Of a DNA stretch of 64,000 bases, positions 42,212 through 51,602 are shown in pieces; position 1 is the stretch's first letter, and each line of letters begins with the position of its first letter. Position numbers and translations under genes: made by a program. The stretch comes from Flavobacteriaceae bacterium GF1 (lineage in GTDB: Bacteria; Bacteroidota; Bacteroidia; Flavobacteriales; Flavobacteriaceae). Under the pieces are notes generated by a model, which was not told the origin of the DNA, ran no database searches, and saw only the letters and a program-made list of their open reading frames with translations. The stretch covers positions 58,634-122,633 of the forward strand of contig WNKP01000014.1 of assembly GCA_009797885.1 (NCBI GenBank). Reading direction: 5' to 3'.

Positions 42212-44836
42212 TCAGGATAAACTTGCCAAACTCTTCTCCAAAGTGCTTATTTTGGCCGCGGCATCGGCCGCTTTTTTACGTTCCAGTTCCACCACTTGTG
42301 GAGGGGCATTGTCCACAAAACGCTCATTGGAAAGCTTTTTTTGAACCGATTGTAAAAATCCACGGGTATACTTAAGCTCTTCATTGATTTTTTGAATCTC
42401 AGCTTCCACGTCAATGGCCCCGGAAATTGGTATGAAGTACTCGTTACTTCCCACCCTAAAGCTCAAAGCACCATCCACAGCGTGCTCAACGGTTTCAATT
42501 TCATCAATATTTCCCAGTTTTCTAACGATGGCATCCAGTTTTCCGGAAGTATCCGAAGTTGTCAGTTCCATCAATTTGAGGGCATCCTTATTGGGAATAT
42601 TTTTTTCCTTGCGAATGGTTCGTATACCTGCGATTACCTCTTTGGCGTAATCCAATTGATCAATGATCTTTTTATCGGATTCAAGTTTCTTTGGCCAATC
42701 CGCAATACAAAGGGCCTCTTCAACACTGCGCTCCTTTATATGTTGCCATACTTCTTCCGTCAAAAATGGCATAAATGGGTGCAACAACTTTAGGTTTTGC
42801 TCAAAAAGGGCAATGACCGTATCCAGGGTCTTCCTGTCAATAGGCTGTTGGTAGGCTGGTTTAACAATTTCCAATAGCCAAGAGCAGAAATCTTCCCAAA
42901 CAAGTTTGTACATGGACATCAGGGCATCGGAAATACGATACTTACTAAAATGATCTTCAACTTCGGCCAATACCTGCTGAAAACGTGCGGCATACCATTT
43001 TAAACCTATTTTGGCCGCCTGGGGCTGGTCCATATCGACCACTTCCCATCCTTTTACCAATCTAAAGGCATTCCAGATTTTATTGGCGAAGTTGGCCCCT
43101 TGTTGACAAAGGTTTTCATCAAATAACAAATCATTACCTGCAGCAGAACTCAACAAAAGTCCTACACGAACGCCATCTGCACCAAAATTTTCGATCAATT
43201 GTAGGGCATCTGGTGAATTTCCCAAGGATTTGGACATTTTTCGGCGTTGTTTGTCCCTGACCAAACCTGTTAAATAAACATTTTCATAAGGGCGTTCCCC
43301 CCTAAACTCGTATCCTGCTACAATCATCCGTGCTACCCAGAAAAACAGGATATCCGGGGCAGTGACCAAATCATTGGTAGGATAGTAGTAATTCACTTCG
43401 GGATTGTCCGGGTCCAAAATGCCCCCAAAAACACTGATAGGCCACAACCACGATGAAAACCAAGTATCCAGGACGTCCGGATCCTGTTCCAGATCGGATT
43501 CCTGGATATCCGGTCTTTTGGATTTGGCCAGCTCAAAAGCCTGCGCCCTGGTCTCGGCCACCACAAAATCGTTTTGTCCATCGCCATAGTAATAGGCTGG
43601 AATTTGCTGTCCCCACCATAACTGACGGGAAACGTTCCAATCCCTAATGTTCTCCATCCAATGGCGGTAGGTGTTTTTAAATTTATCGGGAAAGAGTTTA
43701 ACCTCGCCAGTTTCCATAACGGCTTCCAAGGCAGGCTTGGCCAAATCTTCCATTTTTAGAAACCATTGATCGGAAAGTCGAGGTTCTATAACGGCTTTTG
43801 TTCGTTCAGAAGTGCCCACCTTATTGGTATACGGCTCAGTTTTGACCAAAAAGCCCTTTTCTTCCAATTCTTTGGCAATTTCTTTTCGAACCACAAATCG
43901 ATCTTTACCTTCATAATGCAGCCCATAGGAATTTAAACTGGCATCTTCGTTAAAGATATCTATGATTTCCAGGCCATGTTTCTCGCCAAGATTCTTATCG
44001 TTCTCATCATGGGCAGGAGTAACTTTTAGACAGCCCGTTCCAAATTCCAAGTCAACGTATTCATCCGTGATGATTGGAATTACACGATTGCAAATGGGCA
44101 CAATCGCATTTTTTCCTTTAAGGTGCTGGTATCTCTCATCATTGGGATGGATACATATGGCCGTATCCCCCAAAATAGTTTCCGGTCGGGTGGTCGCAAT
44201 GGTTACTTTTTGGTCCGAACCCTCAATAGGATAGGTGATGTAATACAGATGGCCTTGCCGTTCCTCATAAATGACCTCTTCATCGGAAAGGGTGGTTTTT
44301 GCTTCGGGATCCCAATTGACCATTCGGTTTCCCTTGTAAATCAGGTCTTTATTGTACAAATCCACAAAAACCTTGATGACGGAGGCCGACATGTCGTCGT
44401 CCATGGTAAATTTTGTGCGTTTCCAATCACAGGAAGCCCCTAATTTTCGAAGTTGCTTTAAAATGACCCCTCCATATTGATCGGTCCAGTCCCAAGCGTG
44501 TTTTATGAACGTTTCCCTTGAAATTTCGGCCTTGGAAATCCCTTCCTCCTTAAGTTTTGCAACCACCTTTGCTTCCGTAGCTATGGAAGCATGGTCCATA
44601 CCAGGCACCCAGCAGGCATTCTTCCCTTCCAATCGGGCTTTCCGTATTAAAACATCCTGAATGGTATTGTTCAACATGTGCCCCATATGAAGCACCCCAG
44701 TAACATTGGGAGGGGGAATTACAATGGTGTAGGGCTCCCTATCATCCGGTTTTGAGGTGAAAAAATCGTTTTTTTCCCAGTATTGGTACCAATGTTCCTC
44801 AACCTTTTTGGGCTCGTATTTGGATGGTATTTCCAT
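42212..44836 (-). CDS. valS: Valyl-tRNA synthetase
   Basis: Charges tRNA-Val. 874 residues, a class I enzyme. The HIGH motif appears as [10 protein letters not shown] (His50, His53), the adenylate loop as [13 protein letters not shown], and the editing domain as [13 protein letters not shown]. The tRNA-binding anticodon domain follows, and a C-terminal coiled coil (about 800-870, [11 protein letters not shown] onward) closes the protein. ATG at 44834-44836. It stands alone, divergent from the DUF1573 gene across 198 bases. Confidence 0.98.
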   Translation of the reverse strand: MEIPSKYEPKKVEEHWYQYWEKNDFFTSKPDDREPYTIVIPPPNVTGVLHMGHMLNNTIQDVLIRKARLEGKNACWVPGMDHASIATEAKVVAKLKEEGISKAEISRETFIKHAWDWTDQYGGVILKQLRKLGASCDWKRTKFTMDDDMSASVIKVFVDLYNKDLIYKGNRMVNWDPEAKTTLSDEEVIYEERQGHLYYITYPIEGSDQKVTIATTRPETILGDTAICIHPNDERYQHLKGKNAIVPICNRVIPIITDEYVDLEFGTGCLKVTPAHDENDKNLGEKHGLEIIDIFNEDASLNSYGLHYEGKDRFVVRKEIAKELEEKGFLVKTEPYTNKVGTSERTKAVIEPRLSDQWFLKMEDLAKPALEAVMETGEVKLFPDKFKNTYRHWMENIRDWNVSRQLWWGQQIPAYYYGDGQNDFVVAETRAQAFELAKSKRPDIQESDLEQDPDVLDTWFSSWLWPISVFGGILDPDNPEVNYYYPTNDLVTAPDILFFWVARMIVAGYEFRGERPYENVYLTGLVRDKQRRKMSKSLGNSPDALQLIENFGADGVRVGLLLSSAAGNDLLFDENLCQQGANFANKIWNAFRLVKGWEVVDMDQPQAAKIGLKWYAARFQQVLAEVEDHFSKYRISDALMSMYKLVWEDFCSWLLEIVKPAYQQPIDRKTLDTVIALFEQNLKLLHPFMPFLTEEVWQHIKERSVEEALCIADWPKKLESDKKIIDQLDYAKEVIAGIRTIRKEKNIPNKDALKLMELTTSDTSGKLDAIVRKLGNIDEIETVEHAVDGALSFRVGSNEYFIPISGAIDVEAEIQKINEELKYTRGFLQSVQKKLSNERFVDNAPPQVVELERKKAADAAAKISTLEKSLASLS

Positions 44837-44981
44837 ATAGTGGTATGGTTTTTGTCAAAAGCAAGAAAGGATCGGTATATTTTCGAAAGCCATTGATTCA
44901 TATTGTATTAAGCTTTCATTAATTACCAACCCAATGAATACGAAACAAAAATAAGTAACGTTATTACATTACAAAAAGAAT

Positions 44982-45012
44982 TTTGGATCTAGGTTGAAAT
45001 GACCTACTTTTG
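44982..45012 (+). promoter_or_regulatory. Consensus Bacteroidota promoter of the DUF1573 gene
   Basis: TTTG at 44982-44985, a 19-base spacer, then TACTTTTG at 45005-45012: an exact fit to TTTG-N19-TAnnTTTG. The predicted transcription start is about 15-18 bases before the ATG at 45035. This is the best-formed promoter in the window and suggests strong constitutive expression. Confidence 0.78.
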
Positions 45013-45034
45013 AACTTACCCAAATACTAAAAAA

Positions 45035-45421
45035 ATGAAAAGAGGAATACTTTTATTGTTTGTAGGGCTCTTGACCTTAAGCCTTGGTGCCCAAGAAAAG
45101 ACAGCAAAGATTGAATTCAAGAACGAGACCATTGACTACGGTGAAATTGAAAAAGGAAGTGATGGTGTCCGCGTATTTGAATTTACCAACAAGGGTGATG
45201 CCCCATTGGTTATTAGCGATGTGAAGTCCAGCTGTGGATGTACCATTCCCAAAAAACCCGAAGAGCCTATTATGCCAGGAAAAACCGGGGAGATTCAAGT
45301 TAAATATGATACCAATCGTGTAGGCCCCATCCGCAAAGCGATTACCGTAATTTCCAACGCGGATACACCAACAAAGGTTTTAAAAATAAAAGGGACCGTT
45401 AAATCCGAAGGGGCGAAATAG
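45035..45421 (+). CDS. Exported DUF1573-domain protein
   Basis: 128 residues with a cleavable signal peptide (TLSLGAQ, cleavage about 19/20). The mature part is one DUF1573 immunoglobulin-like domain: IDYGEIEKGSDGVRVFEFTN, SDVKSSCGCTIPKKP with the paired cysteines, and PGKTGEIQVKYDTNRVG. The function of the family is not established; it is widespread and often abundant in Bacteroidota. It has a consensus promoter and a strong terminator, so it is a single-gene unit. Confidence 0.88.
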   Translation: MKRGILLLFVGLLTLSLGAQEKTAKIEFKNETIDYGEIEKGSDGVRVFEFTNKGDAPLVISDVKSSCGCTIPKKPEEPIMPGKTGEIQVKYDTNRVGPIRKAITVISNADTPTKVLKIKGTVKSEGAK

Positions 45422-45441
45422 TTTCCTTAACAAATTGACTT

Positions 45442-45476
45442 AAAAAAGCCTTGATTTAATTATCAGGGCTTTTTTG
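45442..45476. terminator. Bidirectional terminator between DUF1573 and the retropepsin/PDZ gene
   Basis: Stem AAAAAAGCCTTGAT / ATCAGGGCTTTTTT, 14 bp with one G-T pair and a short AT loop, with a T run on both strands. It encodes the last residues and the TGA stop of the opposite gene (45463-45465), so one hairpin ends both convergent transcripts. Confidence 0.82.
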
Positions 45477-46815
45477 TTTTGAACAAATCTTTCAATACAA
45501 AGGAGTAAAGAATATCCCTATCGTAACGTTCAATAAGTACACGTACCCTTTTTCCTTCCCGTTGGTTTAGCATTTGCAGTATTTCCTGGAGTTTATAGTT
45601 GTGTATACTTTTACCGTTTACGGCCAAAATAACATCACCTTCCTTTAATCCTGCTTCCGCCGCAGGACTCCCTGCACGAATACTGGAGACCACGATTTCG
45701 GGGACCAGGCTCAATCGTGTGCTGTTTCCAAGAATGATCTGTACGTTTCCAAGCGAATTCTTGCTATGTTCCGCTTTGACCACACCCCTAGGGTCGGTAA
45801 TACTTTCGGATATATATCGCACTCCATTATGCTGAAGGTCTATCCCTGCCAGATTGTACTGAAAGGGGTCATGGAAATTGGAATTTTTACTGAGGGACAG
45901 CTTATTATTGGGATAATCAAATATAATGTTGAAACGCTTTAAGACCTCTCCACCAACACTACCGTTTCTGTTCCCTAAATTCTTAATGGCATAAAAAGAT
46001 TCCTTATAGGGGAAGGCTACCTTGGCTTCATTGAACCGAAAGCTACCAATGCGCATACCTTTAAGTTTGGTACGCTTTCCAAAAATATTGCCATTTAATC
46101 CCTTGCCCAGGAAATCCTCGTAATTCTGATTGGGAATTTCCAACCCTTTTTCGGGATCATGGAACAACCAAAGGGCATCGCTACTTCCGGTGTCCACCAA
46201 CAATTTTACTGGTATTTCAGTATCATCCTCACGTGTTATGGCACCATCTACAAACGCCTTTTTCCCATCTATTATCAAGGGGATGGTTTCAATTTTTTTG
46301 GAGTCCTTGTATTGGTAATCCTCGGGATTGTACAGTTTCAAATGTCGTTTTGTGTAATTGACCTCAACCACGAAATCCTTAAAAACATCATACCCAATAA
46401 TACCGTGGATGGGAATGCCCAATGAGGTCGAAAAATTCAAATCTTTGTCCAACACCACATAAAGCATTTGATTGTGGGAGACGGCACCACCAACTTTAAA
46501 CTTATTTTTAGTGGACTTCAGGGCTTCAATAGGATCTCCATCACCCAAGCCCCTCAACAGGATTTGGGAGACCTGGTTGACCTGTATGGAATCTTGGGAG
46601 GTAAGGTTGAAAAGTATGGGACTGCTGACCCCTGTATCCAAAATGAATTTTAGTTTTGAACCGTTCAACTCCACAGGAACCACCATCAGGTTGTTGATCA
46701 ATTCGAACTTTACTTTTTCAAACTTTTTTTTGTTCGTAATATGGAAACGTTGGCCAAAACCAAACGAGGAAATCGCAAGGGCAAGTAGGAGCAAATATCG
46801 TATCTGTTTATTCAA
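45463..46815 (-). CDS. Exported protein with two retropepsin-like domains and a PDZ domain
   Basis: 450 residues with a signal peptide (about 1-21). Two aspartic-protease motifs are present: FILDTGVSSPILF (Asp60) and LLVDTGSSDALWL (Asp208). Each is followed by a IGYDVFKDF- or GGEVLKRFNII-type hydrophobic-Gly segment, so the two halves may pair into one active site. A PDZ domain (about 370-435) has GSPAAEAGLKEGDVILAVNGKSI. It is probably a periplasmic or surface protease. The start is TTG (46813-46815), with no ATG nearby. Its end lies inside the bidirectional terminator. Confidence 0.85.
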   Translation of the reverse strand: MNKQIRYLLLLALAISSFGFGQRFHITNKKKFEKVKFELINNLMVVPVELNGSKLKFILDTGVSSPILFNLTSQDSIQVNQVSQILLRGLGDGDPIEALKSTKNKFKVGGAVSHNQMLYVVLDKDLNFSTSLGIPIHGIIGYDVFKDFVVEVNYTKRHLKLYNPEDYQYKDSKKIETIPLIIDGKKAFVDGAITREDDTEIPVKLLVDTGSSDALWLFHDPEKGLEIPNQNYEDFLGKGLNGNIFGKRTKLKGMRIGSFRFNEAKVAFPYKESFYAIKNLGNRNGSVGGEVLKRFNIIFDYPNNKLSLSKNSNFHDPFQYNLAGIDLQHNGVRYISESITDPRGVVKAEHSKNSLGNVQIILGNSTRLSLVPEIVVSSIRAGSPAAEAGLKEGDVILAVNGKSIHNYKLQEILQMLNQREGKRVRVLIERYDRDILYSFVLKDLFKTKKP

Positions 46816-46965
46816 ACTGTTAGTTTAGAGATGATTGACTTTCTTAAAGATAGTAAATAATTCGCGTCAAACCCATCAGTTTAACATTCACTTTAGAGGT
46901 AGATTACCCATTGGTTTGGTTGTTTTCTATGGCTACTTTCACCATTTTTGTCAAAAATAGTTTCC

Positions 46966-48165
46966 ATGCCAAAGATTTCCTCCAAAGGTCAAAACATGCC
47001 CGCATCGCCCATAAGAAAGCTGGTTCCCTATGCCGAAGCAGCCAAAAAAAGGGGCATTAAGGTAATCCATTTAAACATTGGGCAACCGGACATCAAAACC
47101 CCAAGAGCGGCCTTGGATGCCGTTAAAAATATGGATATAGAGGTATTGGCCTACAGCAGAACGGAGGGTTCGGAAGCATACCGCGAAAAAATTGCCGCCT
47201 ATTATGCCAAACACGGAATCCACATAAGCGCTTCCGAAATTATTGTGACCACAGGCGGTTCAGAGGCGCTGTCCTTTACCATGGGAACCATTTTGGACAA
47301 TGGGGATGAAATCATAATTCCAGAACCTTTCTATGCCAATTATAATGGTTTTGCCCAGGCAAATGGGGTGAATGTGGTTCCCATCGCTTCTTCAATAGCG
47401 TCCAATTTTGCGCTTCCCCCCATTTCAGCGTTCGAAAAGAGTATTACGCCACGCACCAGGGCCATCCTAATCTGTAATCCGGGAAACCCAACGGGATATC
47501 TTTATACCCATCATGAAATAGAACAATTGGCCCAATTGGTCAAAAAACATGATTTGTTTTTGGTTGCCGACGAAGTATATCGGGAATTCGCGTATGATGA
47601 TAAACAGCACCATTCCATCCTTAGGGAACCTGGACTGGAACAACATGCCATCGTGGTGGATTCCGTCTCAAAAAGGTATAGCATGTGTGGGGCACGTATT
47701 GGTTGTGTCGTTTCAAAAAACCCGTCGGTCATTGAGTCCGTGCTAAAGTTTGCCCAAGCAAGACTGTCCCCTCCCACCTTGGCGCAAATTGCCAGTGAGG
47801 CCGCCTTGGGCACCCCCCAGTCCTATTTCGATGAGGTGAAACGGGAATACGTTTCCAGAAGGGATGTACTGGTTTCAGAACTGGAAAAGATAGCTGGTAT
47901 CAAAATAGCCAGGCCCAGCGGTGCCTTTTACTGCGTTGCCGAGCTTCCCATTGCGGATGCGGACCATTTTGCCCAATGGCTTCTGGAAGAGTTTGAAATC
48001 GGGGGGGAAACCGTCATGGTCGCCCCGGCAGGAGGTTTTTATGCTACTCCGGAGCTTGGCAAAAATCAGATTAGAATTGCCTACGTATTGAAAAACGAAG
48101 TCCTAAAACGTGCTGTACATATTCTTAAGGAAGGCTTGAAACAATACGCTGACAGTGGAAATTAA
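46966..48165 (+). CDS. PLP-dependent aminotransferase (class I/II, AspC-like)
   Basis: 399 residues, fold type I. The PLP lysine is K236 in SVSKRYSMCGARIG. NPGNPTGYLY, the PLP-aspartate in VADEVYREF and the C-terminal arginine in NQIRIAYV are present. The ATG at 46966 (MPKISSKGQNMPASPIRKL) is preferred to an upstream TTG. The N-terminal pattern is that of aspartate/aromatic aminotransferases with ASPIRKL before the first helix. The amino acid substrate is not decided by sequence. It overlaps murB by 11 bases. Confidence 0.93.
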   Translation: MPKISSKGQNMPASPIRKLVPYAEAAKKRGIKVIHLNIGQPDIKTPRAALDAVKNMDIEVLAYSRTEGSEAYREKIAAYYAKHGIHISASEIIVTTGGSEALSFTMGTILDNGDEIIIPEPFYANYNGFAQANGVNVVPIASSIASNFALPPISAFEKSITPRTRAILICNPGNPTGYLYTHHEIEQLAQLVKKHDLFLVADEVYREFAYDDKQHHSILREPGLEQHAIVVDSVSKRYSMCGARIGCVVSKNPSVIESVLKFAQARLSPPTLAQIASEAALGTPQSYFDEVKREYVSRRDVLVSELEKIAGIKIARPSGAFYCVAELPIADADHFAQWLLEEFEIGGETVMVAPAGGFYATPELGKNQIRIAYVLKNEVLKRAVHILKEGLKQYADSGN

Positions 48166-49171
48166 AGACAATATTTCACTTAAACCCTACAATACTTTTG
48201 GTATTGATGTTATGGCCAAACATTTTGTGGAAGTCACTGGTTTGGCACAACTTCAAAAACTTCTGCAACTTTCTGCCTATCCTGACAAATTTATCATTAG
48301 CGGCGGTAGCAATATGTTACTCACCAAGGACATTGAGGCACTTGTGATGCATATCAATCTTAAAGGGATACGTATTGTAGAAGAGGACCAGGAAACGGTA
48401 ACCATAAAAATAATGGCAGGTGAAAATTGGCACGATCTGGTCCTTTGGACCTTGGACCATGACTATGGAGGCCTGGAAAACCTGTCATTGATTCCGGGCA
48501 ATACGGGTACCGCACCAATCCAGAATATCGGGGCTTATGGCGTGGAATTAAAGGACGTGTTCGTGGGATGTGAGGCCATGAACGTTCAAAATCAGGAACT
48601 GGAGGCCTTTTCCAAAGAGGATTGCCAGTTTGGGTATCGCGATTCCATCTTTAAAAACAAGGCAAAAGGGGAGTACATCATTACTTCGGTCATGTTAAAA
48701 TTGACCAAGGCAAATCATAAGTTGCACACCTTTTATGGTGCCATTGAGGATGAGCTTAAACAAATGAATGTGGTAACACCGACCATTAGGGATATTTCCA
48801 ACGCAGTGGTTTCCATACGCAGTAAAAAGCTTCCAGACCCTAAAGAAATTGGAAATAGTGGAAGTTTTTTCAAAAACCCCGTAGTTTCAAGAAAAACCTT
48901 TGAAAAGCTTCAGAAAAAAAATCCAAACGCCCCATTCTATAAAATGGAGGACGACAACTACAAAATCCCTGCCGGTTGGCTCATTGAGCAATGTGGATTT
49001 AAGGGAAAACGCTTTGGTGACGCAGGAGTTCATAAAAAACAGGCTTTGGTATTGGTAAACTATGGAAATGCCAAAGGGATGGAAATTTTGGAACTGGCCG
49101 AAAAAATTCAAAAAACCGTGGCAACAAAATTTGGCATACGCTTATTTCCGGAAGTGAACATCATAAAATAA
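48155..49171 (+). CDS. murB: UDP-N-acetylenolpyruvoylglucosamine reductase
   Basis: FAD enzyme that makes UDP-N-acetylmuramate for peptidoglycan. 338 residues, E. coli-like long type. FAD-binding block FIISGGSNMLLT, pyrophosphate loop IPGNTGTAPIQNIGAYGVEL, active-site FGYRDSIFK, the catalytic serine in NSGSFFKNP, and the C-terminal LFPEVNII with the acid glutamate. The start is GTG at 48155, inside the end of the aminotransferase gene, so the two are coupled. Confidence 0.97.
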   Translation: MEIKDNISLKPYNTFGIDVMAKHFVEVTGLAQLQKLLQLSAYPDKFIISGGSNMLLTKDIEALVMHINLKGIRIVEEDQETVTIKIMAGENWHDLVLWTLDHDYGGLENLSLIPGNTGTAPIQNIGAYGVELKDVFVGCEAMNVQNQELEAFSKEDCQFGYRDSIFKNKAKGEYIITSVMLKLTKANHKLHTFYGAIEDELKQMNVVTPTIRDISNAVVSIRSKKLPDPKEIGNSGSFFKNPVVSRKTFEKLQKKNPNAPFYKMEDDNYKIPAGWLIEQCGFKGKRFGDAGVHKKQALVLVNYGNAKGMEILELAEKIQKTVATKFGIRLFPEVNIIK

Positions 49172-49200
49172 CCCCAGTCTCAAAGTTGAAAACCGGGGTT
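49170..49200 (+). terminator. Hairpin after murB
   Basis: AACCCC pairs with GGGGTT around an inner imperfect stem (TCAA/TTGA). It starts inside the murB stop codon. No T run follows, so termination efficiency is uncertain. Confidence 0.5.
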
Positions 49201-49362
49201 ATACCAAACCAAACTAACCAAACTTATTTATGTTGTGAACTTAACTTCAATCTTGAAGCCTTCCGTTATAATCAATTTTATACTTTAGCGTTATTGGATA
49301 TACGGATAAAATGATCATTTGGATTTTTCCAATAACATTTTCCCAGTACTGACATCCAAATC

Positions 49363-49926
49363 ATGAGCACACTACTTGAAAAACATATTGTGGAATTATT
49401 GCAGGAACGGAATGAAAAGGCCATTTCCCTGCTCTATGATAATTATGCCGACACCCTTTATGGGGTTGCCTATAAAGTGGTGAAGGATGAAGATTTGGCG
49501 CAGGATGTAGTTCAGGAAAGCTTTGTAAAGATTTGGAAAAAGTCGGACTCCTACGATTCCACCAAGGCCAAATTGTTCACTTGGCTATTTCGAATCACCA
49601 GAAATACGGCGATTGATAAATTAAGAAGTATCAACACAAAATCCGATAAGGAAATCCAAATGGATGTTTCTGACGTATATAATCTAGGTGAGCAGAGCAT
49701 TAGGCCAGAGTTTATAGACGTAAAGAAAAACTTAGGCAGGCTGGAACCAAAATATAGGATTGTCCTGGAAGCCCTTTTTTTTGAGGGTATGACACAACAA
49801 GAGGCCAGTGACGAGTTGGACATTCCTTTGGGTACCATAAAATCGAGACTTAAGATAGGACTTCGCGAAATGCGAAAGATTTATGGAACGATTGTGCTAC
49901 TGCTGGCTTTAAATTTAATGGTATGA
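49363..49926 (+). CDS. ECF-type RNA polymerase sigma factor (first of two)
   Basis: 187 residues. Region 2 is at about 20-90 (LLYDNYADTLYGVAYKVVKDE, QDVVQESFVKIWKK, FTWLFRITRNTAIDKLR). Region 4 is at about 125-178 (RIVLEALFFEGMTQQEASDELDIPLGT, split, then KSRLKIGLREM). It should direct RNA polymerase to a small regulon. The stop overlaps the anti-sigma gene start as ATGA, so production of both is coupled. The C-terminal tail after region 4 is short and hydrophobic (IVLLLALNLMV). Confidence 0.94.
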   Translation: MSTLLEKHIVELLQERNEKAISLLYDNYADTLYGVAYKVVKDEDLAQDVVQESFVKIWKKSDSYDSTKAKLFTWLFRITRNTAIDKLRSINTKSDKEIQMDVSDVYNLGEQSIRPEFIDVKKNLGRLEPKYRIVLEALFFEGMTQQEASDELDIPLGTIKSRLKIGLREMRKIYGTIVLLLALNLMV

Positions 49927-50681
49927 AGGAAAAAATACGCATATTCTTAGATAGTGACCTCTTGGAGAAATACCTACTTGGGGACACGTCCACGGAGGAA
50001 ACACTTCAGGTGGAGCGTTACATAGCCATGTATCCCGAGGTCCGGGATTCCTATAAGGAGTTGCAGGAAAACCTGGAGTCTTTTGCAAAATTGCACGCCC
50101 TAAAGGCCCCTGAGGGTCTAAAAGAGCTTATTTTAGGTAAAATACGACAAGAAAAACGCAAGGGCAGTAAGTTTTACAGATATGCCATCGCGGCAAGTAT
50201 TGCTGCATTGATTTTTGCCGGATCCTCCTATTTTTTCTATAACCAAAATCTGGACCTTCAGGAGAGAAACTCCATTGTGAACAATAAAATAAAGGATCTG
50301 GAAATGGATATGAAGGTGCAGTTGGAGGACTTAAGAAACCAATATATTGTGCTGAACAACCCCAATACCAAAAAGTATACGGTCAATGGGAACAAAAAAG
50401 CAAAGGAATTAAAGGCAATAACATATATAAATCCGGTAAAAAAACTTTCCTACATCAACGTTAGCAATTTACCGCAACTACCTGAGGATCAATGCTTCCA
50501 AATGTGGGCCGAGGTAAACGGGGAGTTGGTCAACCTTGGAGTTATCAAAAATTTTGAGAACAAGGAAAAACTATTGGCACTTCCCTATGCGGACAAAGCC
50601 ATTGGATATATAACCATTGAACCCAAAGGCGGTAACGACACCCCTACCGTTAAAAATATTGTGGCCAATATTACGTATTGA
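49923..50681 (+). CDS. Anti-sigma factor, RskA-like
   Basis: 252 residues. A cytoplasmic helical domain (about 1-80, LEKYLLGDTSTEETLQVERYI) would hold the sigma factor encoded just upstream; no zinc-binding HxxxCxxC is present. One transmembrane helix (about 86-106), a periplasmic coiled coil (about 107-143), then an RskA-like C-terminal beta domain (about 155-250) with FQMWAEVNGELVNLGVI. Release probably needs proteolysis in the membrane, as in the RskA family; the signal is unknown. Confidence 0.9.
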   Translation: MKEKIRIFLDSDLLEKYLLGDTSTEETLQVERYIAMYPEVRDSYKELQENLESFAKLHALKAPEGLKELILGKIRQEKRKGSKFYRYAIAASIAALIFAGSSYFFYNQNLDLQERNSIVNNKIKDLEMDMKVQLEDLRNQYIVLNNPNTKKYTVNGNKKAKELKAITYINPVKKLSYINVSNLPQLPEDQCFQMWAEVNGELVNLGVIKNFENKEKLLALPYADKAIGYITIEPKGGNDTPTVKNIVANITY

Positions 50682-50687
50682 TAGGCT

Positions 50688-50718
50688 AAAGAAGTCTTAA
50701 TTACCTCCGCACTTCTTT
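50688..50718 (+). terminator. Possible terminator after the sigma/anti-sigma pair
   Basis: Perfect 8-bp stem AAAGAAGT / ACTTCTTT with a 15-base loop, 7 bases after the anti-sigma stop. No clear T run follows (GGTGGTTTTG), so it could instead stabilise the mRNA end. Confidence 0.35.
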
Positions 50719-50728
50719 GGTGGTTTTG

Positions 50729-50736
50729 TACCTTTG
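50729..50736 (+). promoter_or_regulatory. Candidate -7 box of the small Cys-rich protein gene
   Basis: TACCTTTG matches TAnnTTTG and ends 14 bases before the ATG at 50751. No TTG at the usual -33 distance is seen, so only the -7 box is supported. Confidence 0.45.
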
Positions 50737-50750
50737 TCCAAATTTTAGTG

Positions 50751-50957
50751 ATGAAATTAGTACTGCTTACCGTGGGGCTATTGGCCCTGGCATTTTCTGG
50801 GATAGCTATAAAGATATGGTCAAAAAAGGACGGAAGGTTCGCGGGCACCTGTGCGAGCCAAAGCCCTTTCCTTAACAAGGAAGGGGAAGCATGCGGTTTT
50901 TGCGGAAAGCTTCCCGATGAACAGGACTGTAAAAAGGACACAGTCGTTCAAAACTAA
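50751..50957 (+). CDS. Small Cys-rich membrane or secreted protein
   Basis: 68 residues, no function known. An N-terminal hydrophobic helix (about 2-20) is followed by a basic WSKKDGRF and a polar domain with four cysteines at 34, 48, 51 and 60. CGFC (48-51) has the spacing of a redox or metal site. The ATG at 50751 is chosen over an overlapping GTG one codon before. Similar short proteins with this FAGTC and CGFCG pattern are familiar from flavobacteria. It lies between the anti-sigma gene and a second sigma factor gene on the same strand. Confidence 0.75.
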   Translation: MKLVLLTVGLLALAFSGIAIKIWSKKDGRFAGTCASQSPFLNKEGEACGFCGKLPDEQDCKKDTVVQN

Positions 50958-50983
50958 AATCTTGGATGTAAGGCACAATTCAT

Positions 50984-51559
50984 TTGAACAAACCGGTTGA
51001 TTTACTAGAAACCATTGCCAAGGCAAAATCGGGCAACCAGATTGCCTTTAGCCAACTTTTGGACCGTTTTTGGAACGATGTTTATGGGTTTCAGTTATTG
51101 AGGACCAAAAACGAAAATGATGCCGAGGACATTTCAATACAGACCTTTGCCAAGGCCTTTGACAAGATACATACCTATGACGATGCTTATGAATTCAGTA
51201 CTTGGCTCATTACCATTTCAAAGAACATTCATGTCGATTTAATTCGAAAAAGAAAAAGAAATGTTCTGGATGGAAAGGAACTGCATAAATCCGAAGAGAT
51301 CAATTCGGTTCTGGATGAAACCCCAACAGTGGAAGATGCATTGATCATAGAGCAAAATTTAGCTTCCCTGCTCTCGGACATTAAAAAGTTAAAGCCCAAC
51401 TACCAAAAGGTCATTAACCTGCGCTATTTCAACGAAATGACCTATGCGGAAATCGCCAATGAACTTGGAGAGCCCATAAACAATGTTAAAGTAAAGCTTT
51501 TAAGGGCCAAGAAGCTCCTGGCGGCCATCATCGCCAATAAGAAGCATAGGGAAAACTAA
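50984..51559 (+). CDS. ECF-type RNA polymerase sigma factor (second)
   Basis: 191 residues. Region 2 (AFSQLLDRFWNDVYGFQLL, EDISIQTFAKAFDKI, FSTWLITISKNIHVDLIRK) and region 4 (YQKVINLRYFNEMTYAEIA, then VKVKLLRAKKLL) are separated by an acidic linker. The start must be TTG at 50984: an in-frame stop lies at 50969-50971, and TAAGG (50969-50973) can serve as a ribosome-binding site. No anti-sigma gene follows it; lipA does. Its regulon is unknown. Confidence 0.93.
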   Translation: MNKPVDLLETIAKAKSGNQIAFSQLLDRFWNDVYGFQLLRTKNENDAEDISIQTFAKAFDKIHTYDDAYEFSTWLITISKNIHVDLIRKRKRNVLDGKELHKSEEINSVLDETPTVEDALIIEQNLASLLSDIKKLKPNYQKVINLRYFNEMTYAEIANELGEPINNVKVKLLRAKKLLAAIIANKKHREN

Positions 51560-51577
51560 CCTAAGATTACCATTTTG

Positions 51578-51585
51578 TATATTTG
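51578..51585 (+). promoter_or_regulatory. Candidate -7 box of lipA
   Basis: TATATTTG, a perfect match to the Bacteroidota -7 consensus, ends 17 bases before the lipA ATG. The -33 element is not recognisable. Confidence 0.5.
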
Positions 51586-51602
51586 TAAGCTAAAAAACTG
51601 TT

